From assembly GCA_025356175.1 (NCBI GenBank), contig JANXUP010000199.1, positions 1 to 36,688 on the forward strand: DNA of 36,688 nucleotides, in the 5' to 3' direction. This stretch comes from Sphingomonadaceae bacterium (GTDB lineage: Bacteria; Pseudomonadota; Alphaproteobacteria; Sphingomonadales; Sphingomonadaceae). Positions 19,031-27,677 of this stretch are shown here, in pieces (position 1 is the first letter of the stretch; every line of letters starts with the position of its first letter). A program made the position numbers and the translations under genes. Below the pieces are notes generated by a model. The model made no database searches. It was not told the DNA's origin and saw nothing but the letters and a program-made list of their open reading frames with translations.

Positions 19031-20158
19031 ATGCTGATCACGCGCCTTGCCGACCTGGCTGACACCCGAACTTGCCCCCGATTGGTGGTCAAGATCGGCT
19101 CGTCGCTGCTGGTTGGCGGCGAAGGCGTGCGGCGCGCGTGGCTTGAAGGGCTGGTCCGCGAACTCGCTGCGGCGCGGGGGCGCGGGCAGGAACTGATCGT
19201 GGTCTGCTCGGGCGCGATTGCGCTGGGCGCGGCGAAACTCGGGCTCGACAAGGGCGGCCGCGGCAGCCTCGCTGATGCGCAGGCCGCCGCCGCCGTGGGC
19301 CAGATCGCGTTGTCGGGGTTGTGGGCCGAGCTGCTGGCTGCGCACGGCCTGATCGCGGCGCAGCTGCTGTTGACGCTTGAGGACCTCGAAGATCGCCGCC
19401 GTTACCTCAACGCCACCGCTACCTTGACCCGGCTGCTCGATATGGGCGCGGTGCCGGTGATCAACGAGAACGACAGCGTTGCCACGCAGGAAATTCGCTT
19501 CGGCGATAATGACCGTCTGGCCGCACGAGTGGCGCAAGCGGCCGGAGCTAACGCGGTGTTGCTGCTTTCCGATGTCGACGGCCTGTTCGATCGCAACCCG
19601 GTTGATGCCGGCGCGGCCCTGCTGCGCGAAGTGCGCGGGGTGACCGCCGAAGTTCACGCCATGGCGAACGGCGGCAGTTCGTCGGGCATGGGTTCGGGCG
19701 GGATGACCAGCAAACTTCAGGCCGCCGAAATCGCCGGGCGCGCGGGGATCGCGCTGGCGATCGGCTCGGGCCTGGTCGAGGCACCGCTGGCGCGGGTTTG
19801 CACTGACGAAATTGGCACATTGTTCCTGCCGCTGCGCAAGGCAGCCGCGCGCAAGGCCTGGCTGGGCGGGCGGCTGCGGCTCAAGGGCTCGCTGTCGGTC
19901 GATGCCGGGGCGGTGGCGGCGCTGGGCAAGGGATCGAGCCTGCTTGCTGCGGGGATCACCGCGATCGAAGGCGAGTTCAAGCGCGGTGACGCCGTTGCCG
20001 TGGTCGGACCCGGCGGCGTGATCGCCCACGGCCTTGCCGAATACGATGCGGCCGAATGCCGCAAGCTGCTTGGCCGCAAGAACAGCGAGCACGCCGCGCT
20101 GCTCGGTTATGCGCCGCGCTCGGCGGTGGTTCACCGTGACCAGATGGAATTCCTCTGA
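19031..20158 (+). CDS. proB: glutamate 5-kinase
   Basis: LVVKIGSSLLV, VCSGAIALG, VPVINENDSVATQEI, FGDNDRLAARVA, GMGSGGMTSKLQAAEIAGRAG; C-terminal PUA-like region; start could be 18992 (TTG) or 19031 (ATG). Confidence 0.96.
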   Translation: MLITRLADLADTRTCPRLVVKIGSSLLVGGEGVRRAWLEGLVRELAAARGRGQELIVVCSGAIALGAAKLGLDKGGRGSLADAQAAAAVGQIALSGLWAELLAAHGLIAAQLLLTLEDLEDRRRYLNATATLTRLLDMGAVPVINENDSVATQEIRFGDNDRLAARVAQAAGANAVLLLSDVDGLFDRNPVDAGAALLREVRGVTAEVHAMANGGSSSGMGSGGMTSKLQAAEIAGRAGIALAIGSGLVEAPLARVCTDEIGTLFLPLRKAAARKAWLGGRLRLKGSLSVDAGAVAALGKGSSLLAAGITAIEGEFKRGDAVAVVGPGGVIAHGLAEYDAAECRKLLGRKNSEHAALLGYAPRSAVVHRDQMEFL

Positions 20159-21066
20159 TGCTCGCGGTGACTGGCGCGACCGGCTTTGTCGGGCAGGCCT
20201 TGCTCGACCGCGCGCATGCTGGCGGCATCGCGGTGCGGGCGCTGGCGCGCAAGCCGCAGGCTCCGCGCGCCGGGGTGGAGTGGGTAATCGGCGACCTTGA
20301 TGATTCCGCCGCGCTGGCCGCGCTGTTGCAGGGGGCGGAAGCCGTGATCCACGTCGCCGGCGTGGTCAACGCGCCCGATCCGGCAGAGTTCGAAGCGGGC
20401 AACGTCAGGGGCGCGCTGAATGTGATCGAGGCGAGCCTCGCCGCCGGGGTGCAGCGTCTCGTCCACGTCTCCTCGCTCTCGGCGCGCGAGCCTGACCTGT
20501 CCGCATATGGCGCGAGCAAGGCGCGCGCGGAGAGACTGGTGCGCGCCAGCGGGCTCGACTGGACCATCGTCCGCCCGCCGGGGATCTACGGCCCGCGCGA
20601 TGTCGATTATTTCGAGATGTTCCGGCTTGCGCGCTGGGGGATCATGCCGGTGCCGCCGCGCGAAGGGCGTGCTTCGATCATCCACGTCGACGATCTGGCG
20701 CGGCTGTTGCTCGCGCTGGTTCCGGGCGGCGAAGAGGTCTCGCACCGGGTGTTCGAACCGGACGACGGGCACAAGCACGGCTGGAGCCATTACGAATTGG
20801 CCCGCGCGATCGGCTGGGCGATGGGGAGACGGCCGTGGGTCGTCCACCTCAGTCGCGCCTCGCTCGATCGCGCCGCGCGCGCCGACCGGCTGGTACGCGG
20901 CGGCAGAGCCCGGCTGACCCCCGACCGGGTCGGCTACATGAGCCACCCGGACTGGGTGGCCAGCCCGTTCGCGCAAGTGCCCGACTCGTTGTGGCAGCCA
21001 CAGATCCCCACCCGCGAGGGGTTCAAGGCGACGGCGAAGTGGTACCGCGACAACAAGTGGCTTTAG
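20158..21066 (+). CDS. NAD-dependent epimerase/dehydratase (extended SDR)
   Basis: MLAVTGATGFVGQALLDRA nucleotide-binding motif, VHVSSLSAREPDLSAYGASKARAE YxxxK, PPGIYGPRDVDYF; overlaps the proB stop. Confidence 0.92.
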   Translation: MLAVTGATGFVGQALLDRAHAGGIAVRALARKPQAPRAGVEWVIGDLDDSAALAALLQGAEAVIHVAGVVNAPDPAEFEAGNVRGALNVIEASLAAGVQRLVHVSSLSAREPDLSAYGASKARAERLVRASGLDWTIVRPPGIYGPRDVDYFEMFRLARWGIMPVPPREGRASIIHVDDLARLLLALVPGGEEVSHRVFEPDDGHKHGWSHYELARAIGWAMGRRPWVVHLSRASLDRAARADRLVRGGRARLTPDRVGYMSHPDWVASPFAQVPDSLWQPQIPTREGFKATAKWYRDNKWL

Positions 21067-21072
21067 CCAGCC

Positions 21073-21102
21073 GATTCGACTCCGCGGCCATGCAAGCATA
21101 AT
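21073..21102 (+). promoter_or_regulatory. tandem GANTC (GATTCGACTC, 21073-21082) followed by a -10-like CATAAT (21097-21102)
   Basis: Direct sequence reading, 69-98 bp upstream of the lipoprotein ATG at 21171. Confidence 0.35.
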
Positions 21103-21170
21103 CTCGCCCCGGGGTCGCGAGTCGGGTTGGCGGATACTCCGCCGTTCGAACGCATAAGGGGAAATCGACA

Positions 21171-21575
21171 ATGAAGAAAATTGTGCTCGTCGCCGCGCTG
21201 GCGACTCTGGCAGCTTGCTCGAAGCAGGACGCCGCGCCGACCGAAGTCGCTACCCAAGCCGCCGCGGTCCCTGCCGCAACCCCGGCCGGAACCGTCGCTG
21301 CCGATGGCAAGCCTTCGGTCGGCAAGTTCAAGATCACCTCGCACGACGGCAAGGTCTATATGGAAGAGGACAAGGCCGATGGAACCTATGTCACCACGCT
21401 GGACGGCAAAGTGATGGACACCGGCAAGTGGGAGCAGAAAGCTCAAGGCACCTTCTGCTTCACCAAGGACGCCAAGGACGCGAAGCAGGACTGCAACGCC
21501 GAGAAGGTCGAAGGCGGCAAGTGGACCACCACCAACGCCAAGGGTCAGGTCTCGACCGTCGAACGCGTCGGCTGA
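21171..21575 (+). CDS. small predicted lipoprotein
   Basis: MKKIVLVAALATLAACSKQ lipobox; 134 aa; two Cys in the mature part; low-complexity Ala/Pro linker. Confidence 0.8.
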   Translation: MKKIVLVAALATLAACSKQDAAPTEVATQAAAVPAATPAGTVAADGKPSVGKFKITSHDGKVYMEEDKADGTYVTTLDGKVMDTGKWEQKAQGTFCFTKDAKDAKQDCNAEKVEGGKWTTTNAKGQVSTVERVG

Positions 21576-21624
21576 CCGGCGCGAGTTGGCGGCGCTGGCG
21601 AGGCTCGCCCGTGCCGCCGATCGG

Positions 21625-22398
21625 TTACAGGAACGGTTCGTAACCCGGCGGAAGCTCGACAGGCACTGCCTCGCCGTGGATGCCGCATTCGGTCTTGTCC
21701 CAGCCCTTCCAGCGGCCCGAACGTTCGTCTTCACCAGGGGCGACTTTTGAGGTGCAGGGCATGCAACCGATCGAGGGATAGCCTTGCGCGACCAGCGGAT
21801 GGCGCGGCAGCTTGTGTTCCTCGAAATAGGCTTCGAGCCGGTTCTTGTCCCAATCCGCCAGCGGATTGAGCTTGAGCTTGCCTTCATCGATCTCAAACCG
21901 GGGCAGCGCAGCGCGGCTCTTGCCCTGGAACGCCTTGCGCCCCGAAATCCAGGCGTCGAACGGAACCAGCGCGCGGCGCAGCGGGGCGACCTTGCGAATC
22001 TCGCAGCAACCGTCGGGATCGTAGGACCAGCGCAGCCCGGTCGCATCGCGCGCGGCGAGATCGTAAGGATCGGGCCGATAGACGCGCAGGTCGGTGAAGC
22101 CGAGCCGTTCGGTCAGTTCGTCACGATAGGCCAGGGTGTCGCCGAACATCTTCTGGGTGTTGACGAAGATGAGCGGGATTTCCTTGTCGGCCGCGGCAAC
22201 CAGATGCAGCAGCGCGGCCGATTCGGCGCCGAACGAGGAGACCACTGCAATCCGGCCCTTGAGCTCGGTGGTGAGCAGCACGGCGAGCATGTCCGGGGTA
22301 TCGACCCCGGCGAACCGCGCTTCCAGCGCGTCAGCGTCGGCCTGAACGAAGGCCGGTGCGGTATCGATCACATCACGCTGGCGGCGGGTTTCAGCCAT
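21625..22398 (-). CDS. cysH: phosphoadenylyl-sulfate/adenylyl-sulfate reductase
   Basis: VVSSFGAESAALLHLVA, GLRWSYDPDGCCEIRKVAPL, GYPSIGCMPCTSKVAPGEDERSGRW, KTECGIHG; the CC...CxxC pairs suggest the iron-sulfur (APS reductase-type) subgroup. Confidence 0.95.
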   Translation of the reverse strand: MAETRRQRDVIDTAPAFVQADADALEARFAGVDTPDMLAVLLTTELKGRIAVVSSFGAESAALLHLVAAADKEIPLIFVNTQKMFGDTLAYRDELTERLGFTDLRVYRPDPYDLAARDATGLRWSYDPDGCCEIRKVAPLRRALVPFDAWISGRKAFQGKSRAALPRFEIDEGKLKLNPLADWDKNRLEAYFEEHKLPRHPLVAQGYPSIGCMPCTSKVAPGEDERSGRWKGWDKTECGIHGEAVPVELPPGYEPFL

Positions 22399-22819
22399 GC
22401 CGTTTTGCCCAGATCGGGGCGCGGCCGTCGGCGGCGGTCTGGTACACTTCGGAATAGCGATCAAACGCGGCATGCGCATCGGCCGGATCGAGCGGCACTT
22501 CGGGGGCGAAGGCATCGAACCCGCAGCGGCGCATGAAGGCGAGCTGGTCAACCAGCACATCGCCCACTGCGCGCAATTCGCCGGTGTAGCCCGCCTCGCG
22601 CAGCACGCGGGCGGCGGTGTAGCCGCGGCCATCGCCATAGACCGGGAAGTTGATTTCGATCAGGCGGATGCGGTCGAGGTGCGGCAGCAGATCGCGGGCC
22701 TCGTCGCCCGGTTCGAGCCGGACGGCAGCGGCGTTTGACTGGTCGCCGAACGAATCAACCGTCACGCCGGGATCGCCCACCGGCTCGTCATCGCGGAAAC
22801 GGAATTGGGCTTCAGCCAT
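22391..22819 (-). CDS. DUF934 domain-containing protein
   Basis: IDLIEINFPVYGDGRGYTAARVLREAGYTGELRAVGDVLVDQLAFMRRCGFDAF is characteristic of DUF934; overlaps cysH and cysI. Confidence 0.9.
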   Translation of the reverse strand: MAEAQFRFRDDEPVGDPGVTVDSFGDQSNAAAVRLEPGDEARDLLPHLDRIRLIEINFPVYGDGRGYTAARVLREAGYTGELRAVGDVLVDQLAFMRRCGFDAFAPEVPLDPADAHAAFDRYSEVYQTAADGRAPIWAKRHG

Positions 22820-24440
22820 AAAGCGCCTCCTTGAACGGGGCCATGCCGATGCGGCGGTAAGTATCGAGGAAGCGTTCGCCTTCAGCGCGGGTGTTGAGGT
22901 AAAGTTCGGTAGCCTTTTCGACCGCATCGACGATGCCGTCTTCATCGAACCCCGGCCCGGTGATCTGGCCGAGCGAGGTATCCGCGCCCTCGCACCCGCC
23001 GAGCAGCAGCTGGTAGTTTTCGGTGCCCTTGCGATCGACTCCAAGGATGCCGATGTGCCCGGCGTGATGGTGCCCGCAGGCGTTGATGCAACCCGATATC
23101 TTGAGCTTGAGCTCGCCGATTTCCTGCTCCTTGGCCGCGAGCCGCTGGCCGATCTTTTGTGCTACCGGGATCGAGCGGGCATTGGCCAGGCTGCAATAGT
23201 CGAGCCCCGGGCAGGCGATGATGTCGCCGACCAGGTCGAGGTTGGCCGTGCCGAGCCCGGCGTCGTCCAACGCCTGCCACAGCGCGTAAAGCTGGTCCTT
23301 GCGGACATGCGGCAGTACGATGTTCTGCGCATGGGTGACGCGCAGTTCGTCGAACGAATACTGGGTGGCGAGTCCCGCCATCAGCCGCATCTGGTCGGCG
23401 CTGGCATCGCCGGGTATGCCGCCGATCGGCTTGAGGCTGATCGTCACCGCGATGTAGCCAGGGGCCTTGTGGCGCACGCAATTGTTGTCCACCCACAGCG
23501 CGAAATCGGGGTCAGAGCGGTCGAGGTCGTCACTCAGGCCGGTCTCGAACTTCGGATCGGCGAACTGCGCCTTGATCCGTTCCAGCTCGGCCAGCGGCGG
23601 CTCGATGTTTTGCACGAGCAGGTGCGCGAACTCGGTTTCCACCTGGCGGGTGTATTCATCCTTGCCCAGTTCATGGACGAGAATCTTGATCCGCGCCTTG
23701 TACTTGTTGTCGCGGCGGCCGTGGCGGTTGTAGACGCGCAAGGCTGCCTCGGCATAAGTGATGAACTGGTCGAGCGGTACGAATGGCTTGATCAGCGGTG
23801 CGATCATCGGGGTCCGGCCCATGCCGCCGCCGACGTAGAACGCGCAACCTAGTTCGCCCGCATCGTTCCGCACGATCTGAATGCCGATATCGTGCAGCCG
23901 CATCGCCGCGCGATCGGTCTCGCTGGCGATCACCGCGATCTTGAACTTGCGCGGCAGATAGCTGAATTCGGGGTGGAAGGTGCTCCACTGGCGGATCAGC
24001 TCGGCATAAGGACGCGGATCGGTAACCTCGTCGGCGGCCGCCCCGGCGTACTGGTCCGAACTGGTGTTGCGGATGCAGTTGCCGCTGGTCTGGATTGCAT
24101 GCATCTCGACCTTGGCCAAGTCGGCCAGAATATCCGGCGCTTGGTCGAGCTTGATCCAGTTGTACTGGATGTTCTGACGGGTGGTGAAGTGGCCATAACC
24201 GCGGTCGTATTTGTCGGCGATATCGCCCAGCGCGTGCATCTGCGCCCCGCTCAGCGTGCCATAAGGCACCGCGACGCGCAGCATATAGGCGTGCAATTGC
24301 AGGTAGAGCCCGTTCATCAGCCGCAGCGGCTTGAACTGGTCCTCGGTCAAGTGGCCGTCGATCCGCCGCCGCACCTGATCGCGGAATTCCTCGACGCGGG
24401 CATCGACCGTCGCCTGGTCGTAAGTGTCGTAACGGTACAT
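22812..24440 (-). CDS. cysI: nitrite/sulfite reductase hemoprotein beta-component
   Basis: YGHFTTRQNIQYNWI, TSGNCIRNTSSDQYAG, PGLDYCSLANARS, SGCINACGHHHAGHIGILGVD Fe4S4/siroheme motifs. Confidence 0.94.
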   Translation of the reverse strand: MYRYDTYDQATVDARVEEFRDQVRRRIDGHLTEDQFKPLRLMNGLYLQLHAYMLRVAVPYGTLSGAQMHALGDIADKYDRGYGHFTTRQNIQYNWIKLDQAPDILADLAKVEMHAIQTSGNCIRNTSSDQYAGAAADEVTDPRPYAELIRQWSTFHPEFSYLPRKFKIAVIASETDRAAMRLHDIGIQIVRNDAGELGCAFYVGGGMGRTPMIAPLIKPFVPLDQFITYAEAALRVYNRHGRRDNKYKARIKILVHELGKDEYTRQVETEFAHLLVQNIEPPLAELERIKAQFADPKFETGLSDDLDRSDPDFALWVDNNCVRHKAPGYIAVTISLKPIGGIPGDASADQMRLMAGLATQYSFDELRVTHAQNIVLPHVRKDQLYALWQALDDAGLGTANLDLVGDIIACPGLDYCSLANARSIPVAQKIGQRLAAKEQEIGELKLKISGCINACGHHHAGHIGILGVDRKGTENYQLLLGGCEGADTSLGQITGPGFDEDGIVDAVEKATELYLNTRAEGERFLDTYRRIGMAPFKEALYG

Positions 24441-24736
24441 CAGATTACCCATTGCCCGGCAGCAGGATCGGCCGGTTTCAATGTCAGGTCGGGGCGGACG
24501 GTTGGGCCCAAGGCGCGGATGCGTTCCTTGATATGCGCCGGGCGCACGCCGTTTTCGTCCTTGCTGGCTTCGATCGCATAGGCCGCGTTGACCCGGCGCG
24601 CGGCGCTTTCGCGCGCAAGGATCGTGTCGGCATGATCGCCAACGTCGATCGCATCGCCGACATGGAGTGACCATTGCACCCCGTCCCACCAGGTGACTGC
24701 ACCCGATTTGAGATCATTTCCGGTCAGCAATTTCAT
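24440..24736 (-). CDS. DUF2849 domain-containing protein
   Basis: MKLLTGNDLKSGAVTWWDGVQWSLHVGDA...; 98 aa; located between cobA and cysI with overlapping stops/starts. Confidence 0.85.
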   Translation of the reverse strand: MKLLTGNDLKSGAVTWWDGVQWSLHVGDAIDVGDHADTILARESAARRVNAAYAIEASKDENGVRPAHIKERIRALGPTVRPDLTLKPADPAAGQWVI

Positions 24737-25518
24737 GCCTGTGCCTCCAGCGCGAGTGCAGTGATCGCGGTGTCTTCCTGCGCTGCGCAAACTTCGCCGA
24801 TCACGATCAGCGCCGGGCTCTTCACCCGCTCGCGCGCGATCAGGTCCGGCAGCCCGGCGAGCGGAGCACGCAGCACGCGCATGCCGGGCCGCGTTGCCTG
24901 TTCAATCACGGCCACGGGGATTGCCGGCGAAAGTCCGTCAGCGATCAATTTTTCGGCGATGGCGTCCGAAGTGGCGACACCCATGTAGATCACCAGCGTG
25001 CGGCCCGGCCCGGCAAGGCCGGTCCAGTCCTGCTCGGTCAGGCCCTTGCACTGGCCGGCGACAAAGCTGACGATCGAGGCGCTGGCGCGGTGCGTCAGCG
25101 GCATTTGCGCTGCTGCTGCTGCGCCGATGGCCGCGCTGATTCCGGGGACGACTTCGACCGGTACCCCGGCCTTGCGGCAGGCCTCGGCCTCTTCACCGCC
25201 GCGCCCGAAGATAAACGGGTCACCGCCCTTGAGGCGGACGACTTCGCGCCCGGCGCGGGCCTCACGCACCAGCAGCGCGTTGATCTCATCCTGCTGCAAG
25301 GTATGCCGCGAACGTTGCTTGGCGACCGAGACCAATTCGGCCTCGGCGCGGGCCAGCGCAAGGATCGCTGGATCGACCAGCCCGTCGTGAACGATCAGAC
25401 CCGCGCGCATGATCAACCGAGCGGCGCGCAGGGTCAGCAGGTCAGGATCACCGGGACCAGCGCCGACCAGCCAGACTTTGCCCACCGGGCGTTCGGAATC
25501 GGCGGTTTTCGTGGTCAT
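24733..25518 (-). CDS. cobA: uroporphyrinogen-III C-methyltransferase (siroheme synthase methyltransferase domain)
   Basis: VWLVGAGPGDPDLLTLRAARLI, VRLKGGDPFIFGRGGEEAEA, VPGISAAIGA signatures. Confidence 0.96.
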   Translation of the reverse strand: MTTKTADSERPVGKVWLVGAGPGDPDLLTLRAARLIMRAGLIVHDGLVDPAILALARAEAELVSVAKQRSRHTLQQDEINALLVREARAGREVVRLKGGDPFIFGRGGEEAEACRKAGVPVEVVPGISAAIGAAAAAQMPLTHRASASIVSFVAGQCKGLTEQDWTGLAGPGRTLVIYMGVATSDAIAEKLIADGLSPAIPVAVIEQATRPGMRVLRAPLAGLPDLIARERVKSPALIVIGEVCAAQEDTAITALALEAQA

Positions 25519-25581
25519 GCTGGAGCAAATGGCGCGAGAGGCTGCATATCGCCAGCCAGATTGCCTTTGCGGCGGCCTAGA

Positions 25582-26481
25582 TCAGCTTTGCGGCGACGTT
25601 TCGTCCGCAGCTTCGGAGGCTGTCTTTGCTGCGGCATATTGCGGGTCAAACGCGAAATCCACGCCGTTGCCGGTGAACTTGCGCCACACCGCCTTGAGCA
25701 GGTCGGAGCGGAGGTTGCCGATCCCAACCTCGGGATCTTCGATCCACATTCGCACTTCGAACAGGATTGCCTTTTCGCCGAACGAGGCCAGCCACACCTG
25801 CGGCGCAGGCTTGGCCATGACCCTTGGATGCTCGCGGGCCGCATCGAGCATCAGCCGTTCGGCCAATTCCAGGTCGGAGCCATAGGCCACCGGCACGGGC
25901 ACTCGCACCCGCACGTCGTGGCTTGAATAAGACCAGTTCTCTACAGTCGAGGTCATCAAGGTCTCGTTCGGGATCAGGAACTCGATCTTGTCGCGGGTGA
26001 CGACCGAGACTGCGCGGATGCCGATCCGGCTGACCTGGCCGACCGTCTTGTCCGCCCCGGTGCCGACTGCGATCACGTCGCCCGGCTTGATCGAACGGTC
26101 CATCAGCAGGATGATACCCGAGATGAGATTGCCGAAAGTCTTTTGCAACCCGAACCCGATGGCGAGGCCGAACGCGCCCGAGAAAACCGTCAAAGCGGTC
26201 AGGCTGATCCCAAGGAAATCGATCCCCGCCAGCACCAGCAAAATCCACGCGCCGATGTTGAACAGTTTTTGCCCGAGCAATTGCTGCGTCGGATCAAGCC
26301 GGTGCATTCGCCCGAAAAACCGCACAGACAATGCTTCGGCAAGCCGGCCCAAGGCAAACACTGCGAAACCCGTGACCACGATCAGCAGTGCCCGGTACAG
26401 CGATATGTGATAGCTGCCGATATCGAAACCGATGGCATCGAGCTGGGCGATCACCTCACCGGCATTTTGCGCCAGGCTCAT
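25582..26481 (-). CDS. mechanosensitive ion channel (MscS) family protein
   Basis: TM3-like segment ALTVFSGAFGLAIGFGLQKTFGNLISGIILLMDRSIKPGDVI, beta domain IPNETLMTSTVENWS; start 26481 overlaps the metC stop. Confidence 0.93.
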   Translation of the reverse strand: MSLAQNAGEVIAQLDAIGFDIGSYHISLYRALLIVVTGFAVFALGRLAEALSVRFFGRMHRLDPTQQLLGQKLFNIGAWILLVLAGIDFLGISLTALTVFSGAFGLAIGFGLQKTFGNLISGIILLMDRSIKPGDVIAVGTGADKTVGQVSRIGIRAVSVVTRDKIEFLIPNETLMTSTVENWSYSSHDVRVRVPVPVAYGSDLELAERLMLDAAREHPRVMAKPAPQVWLASFGEKAILFEVRMWIEDPEVGIGNLRSDLLKAVWRKFTGNGVDFAFDPQYAAAKTASEAADETSPQS

Positions 26482-27671
26482 GCCTGTGCCCAAGCGGCAA
26501 GGCCGCGTTCGAGATCGGCAGTCAGGTCTGCGGGGTCTTCAAGGCCGATCCACAGCCGCACCGCAAAGTTGTCTGCAGGCCAGCCCATGACCGAGCGATC
26601 GCGCTCCGGGTGGACGCCCAAAGCCAGGCTTTCATAGCCGCCCCAGCTGTAGCCGATCCCGAACAGATCGAGTGCGTCAATCAGACGGTCGCGCGCGGCC
26701 CGGTCGCGGCCGTTCATCACCACGGTGAGCAAACCGCAGCCGCCAGTGAAATCGCGCTGCCAAAGATCGTGCCCAGACGATCCGGGCAGCATCGGGCACA
26801 GCACGGCGGCAACCTCATCGCGCTGCTGCAACCACGTGCCGATGGTGAGGGCGGTGGTGGTTGACCGTTCAAGCCGCACTGCCATCGTTCGCAGCCCGCG
26901 CAGCGCCAGTGCGGCATCGTCGGGCGAGGCCTGCTGCCCCAGCATCAGCGAACGCTGGCGCAATCTGGGATAATATTCGGCCGTTGCGGTAACGCCGCCC
27001 AGCATGACATCGGAATGGCCGCCGACATGCTTGGTGAGTGCCAGGATCGAAAGATCCACGCCGTGCGCGATCGCCTGAAAGCCGGTGGGCCCGGCCCAGG
27101 TGTTGTCGAGCAGCACCGCCAGCCCGCGCGCTTTGGCCGCCGCGGCGAGGGCAGGCACGTCGCAAACCTCCATCGTCAGGCTGCCGGGGCTTTCGAGCAG
27201 GACAGCGCGGCTCTGGTCGCCGATCATTGCGGCAAAGCCAGCAATATCGAGCGGATCGAAAAACCGCGTCAAAATGCCGTAATCCTTCAGCGCGCGGGTC
27301 GCGAAGGACCGGGTCGGATCGTAGCTGTTGTCCGAGATCAGCAGCTCGTCACCGACCTTGAGCACGCTGAGCAGCGCCATCACCGGCGCCGCGAGGCCGG
27401 TAGGGTAAAGCATCGTGCCCGCCGCGCCCGGCTCCAGCTCGGTCAGCGCATCGCAGAGCGCCCACTGGGTCGGCCCGCCGCGCGCGCCGTAATGGAACAG
27501 CCCGTCCGCGTTTGGCAGCCGGTCAGCCTCCTGCGCTGCGGTATCTTCGTAGAGATAAGTGCTGGCCCGCCAGACCGGGGGATTAACCGCAGGCCCGGTC
27601 CATTCGGGCTTGCGCCCGGCGCCGACCAGCCGGGTGCCAAGGCCCCGCTTACCTGTGCCGCCGCCTGCCAT
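26478..27671 (-). CDS. metC: cystathionine beta-lyase (Cys/Met metabolism PLP-dependent enzyme)
   Basis: VNPPVWRASTYLY, YGARGGPTQWALCDALTELE, ALTKHVGGHSDVMLGGV PLP-lysine motif. Confidence 0.93.
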   Translation of the reverse strand: MAGGGTGKRGLGTRLVGAGRKPEWTGPAVNPPVWRASTYLYEDTAAQEADRLPNADGLFHYGARGGPTQWALCDALTELEPGAAGTMLYPTGLAAPVMALLSVLKVGDELLISDNSYDPTRSFATRALKDYGILTRFFDPLDIAGFAAMIGDQSRAVLLESPGSLTMEVCDVPALAAAAKARGLAVLLDNTWAGPTGFQAIAHGVDLSILALTKHVGGHSDVMLGGVTATAEYYPRLRQRSLMLGQQASPDDAALALRGLRTMAVRLERSTTTALTIGTWLQQRDEVAAVLCPMLPGSSGHDLWQRDFTGGCGLLTVVMNGRDRAARDRLIDALDLFGIGYSWGGYESLALGVHPERDRSVMGWPADNFAVRLWIGLEDPADLTADLERGLAAWAQA

Positions 27672-27677
27672 GTCGAT

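Noticed and set aside
17824-19251. 475 aa - strand ORF containing HPRESGDRWPDRRKFAPTRQRSPVKPGMT
   Set aside because: Antisense to obgE; the striking peptide is a translation of the palindromic repeat at 18901-18990.
22650-23852. + strand ORFs (e.g. 400 aa) across the cysI region
   Set aside because: Antisense to well-supported cysI/DUF934; compositional shadow ORFs without motifs.
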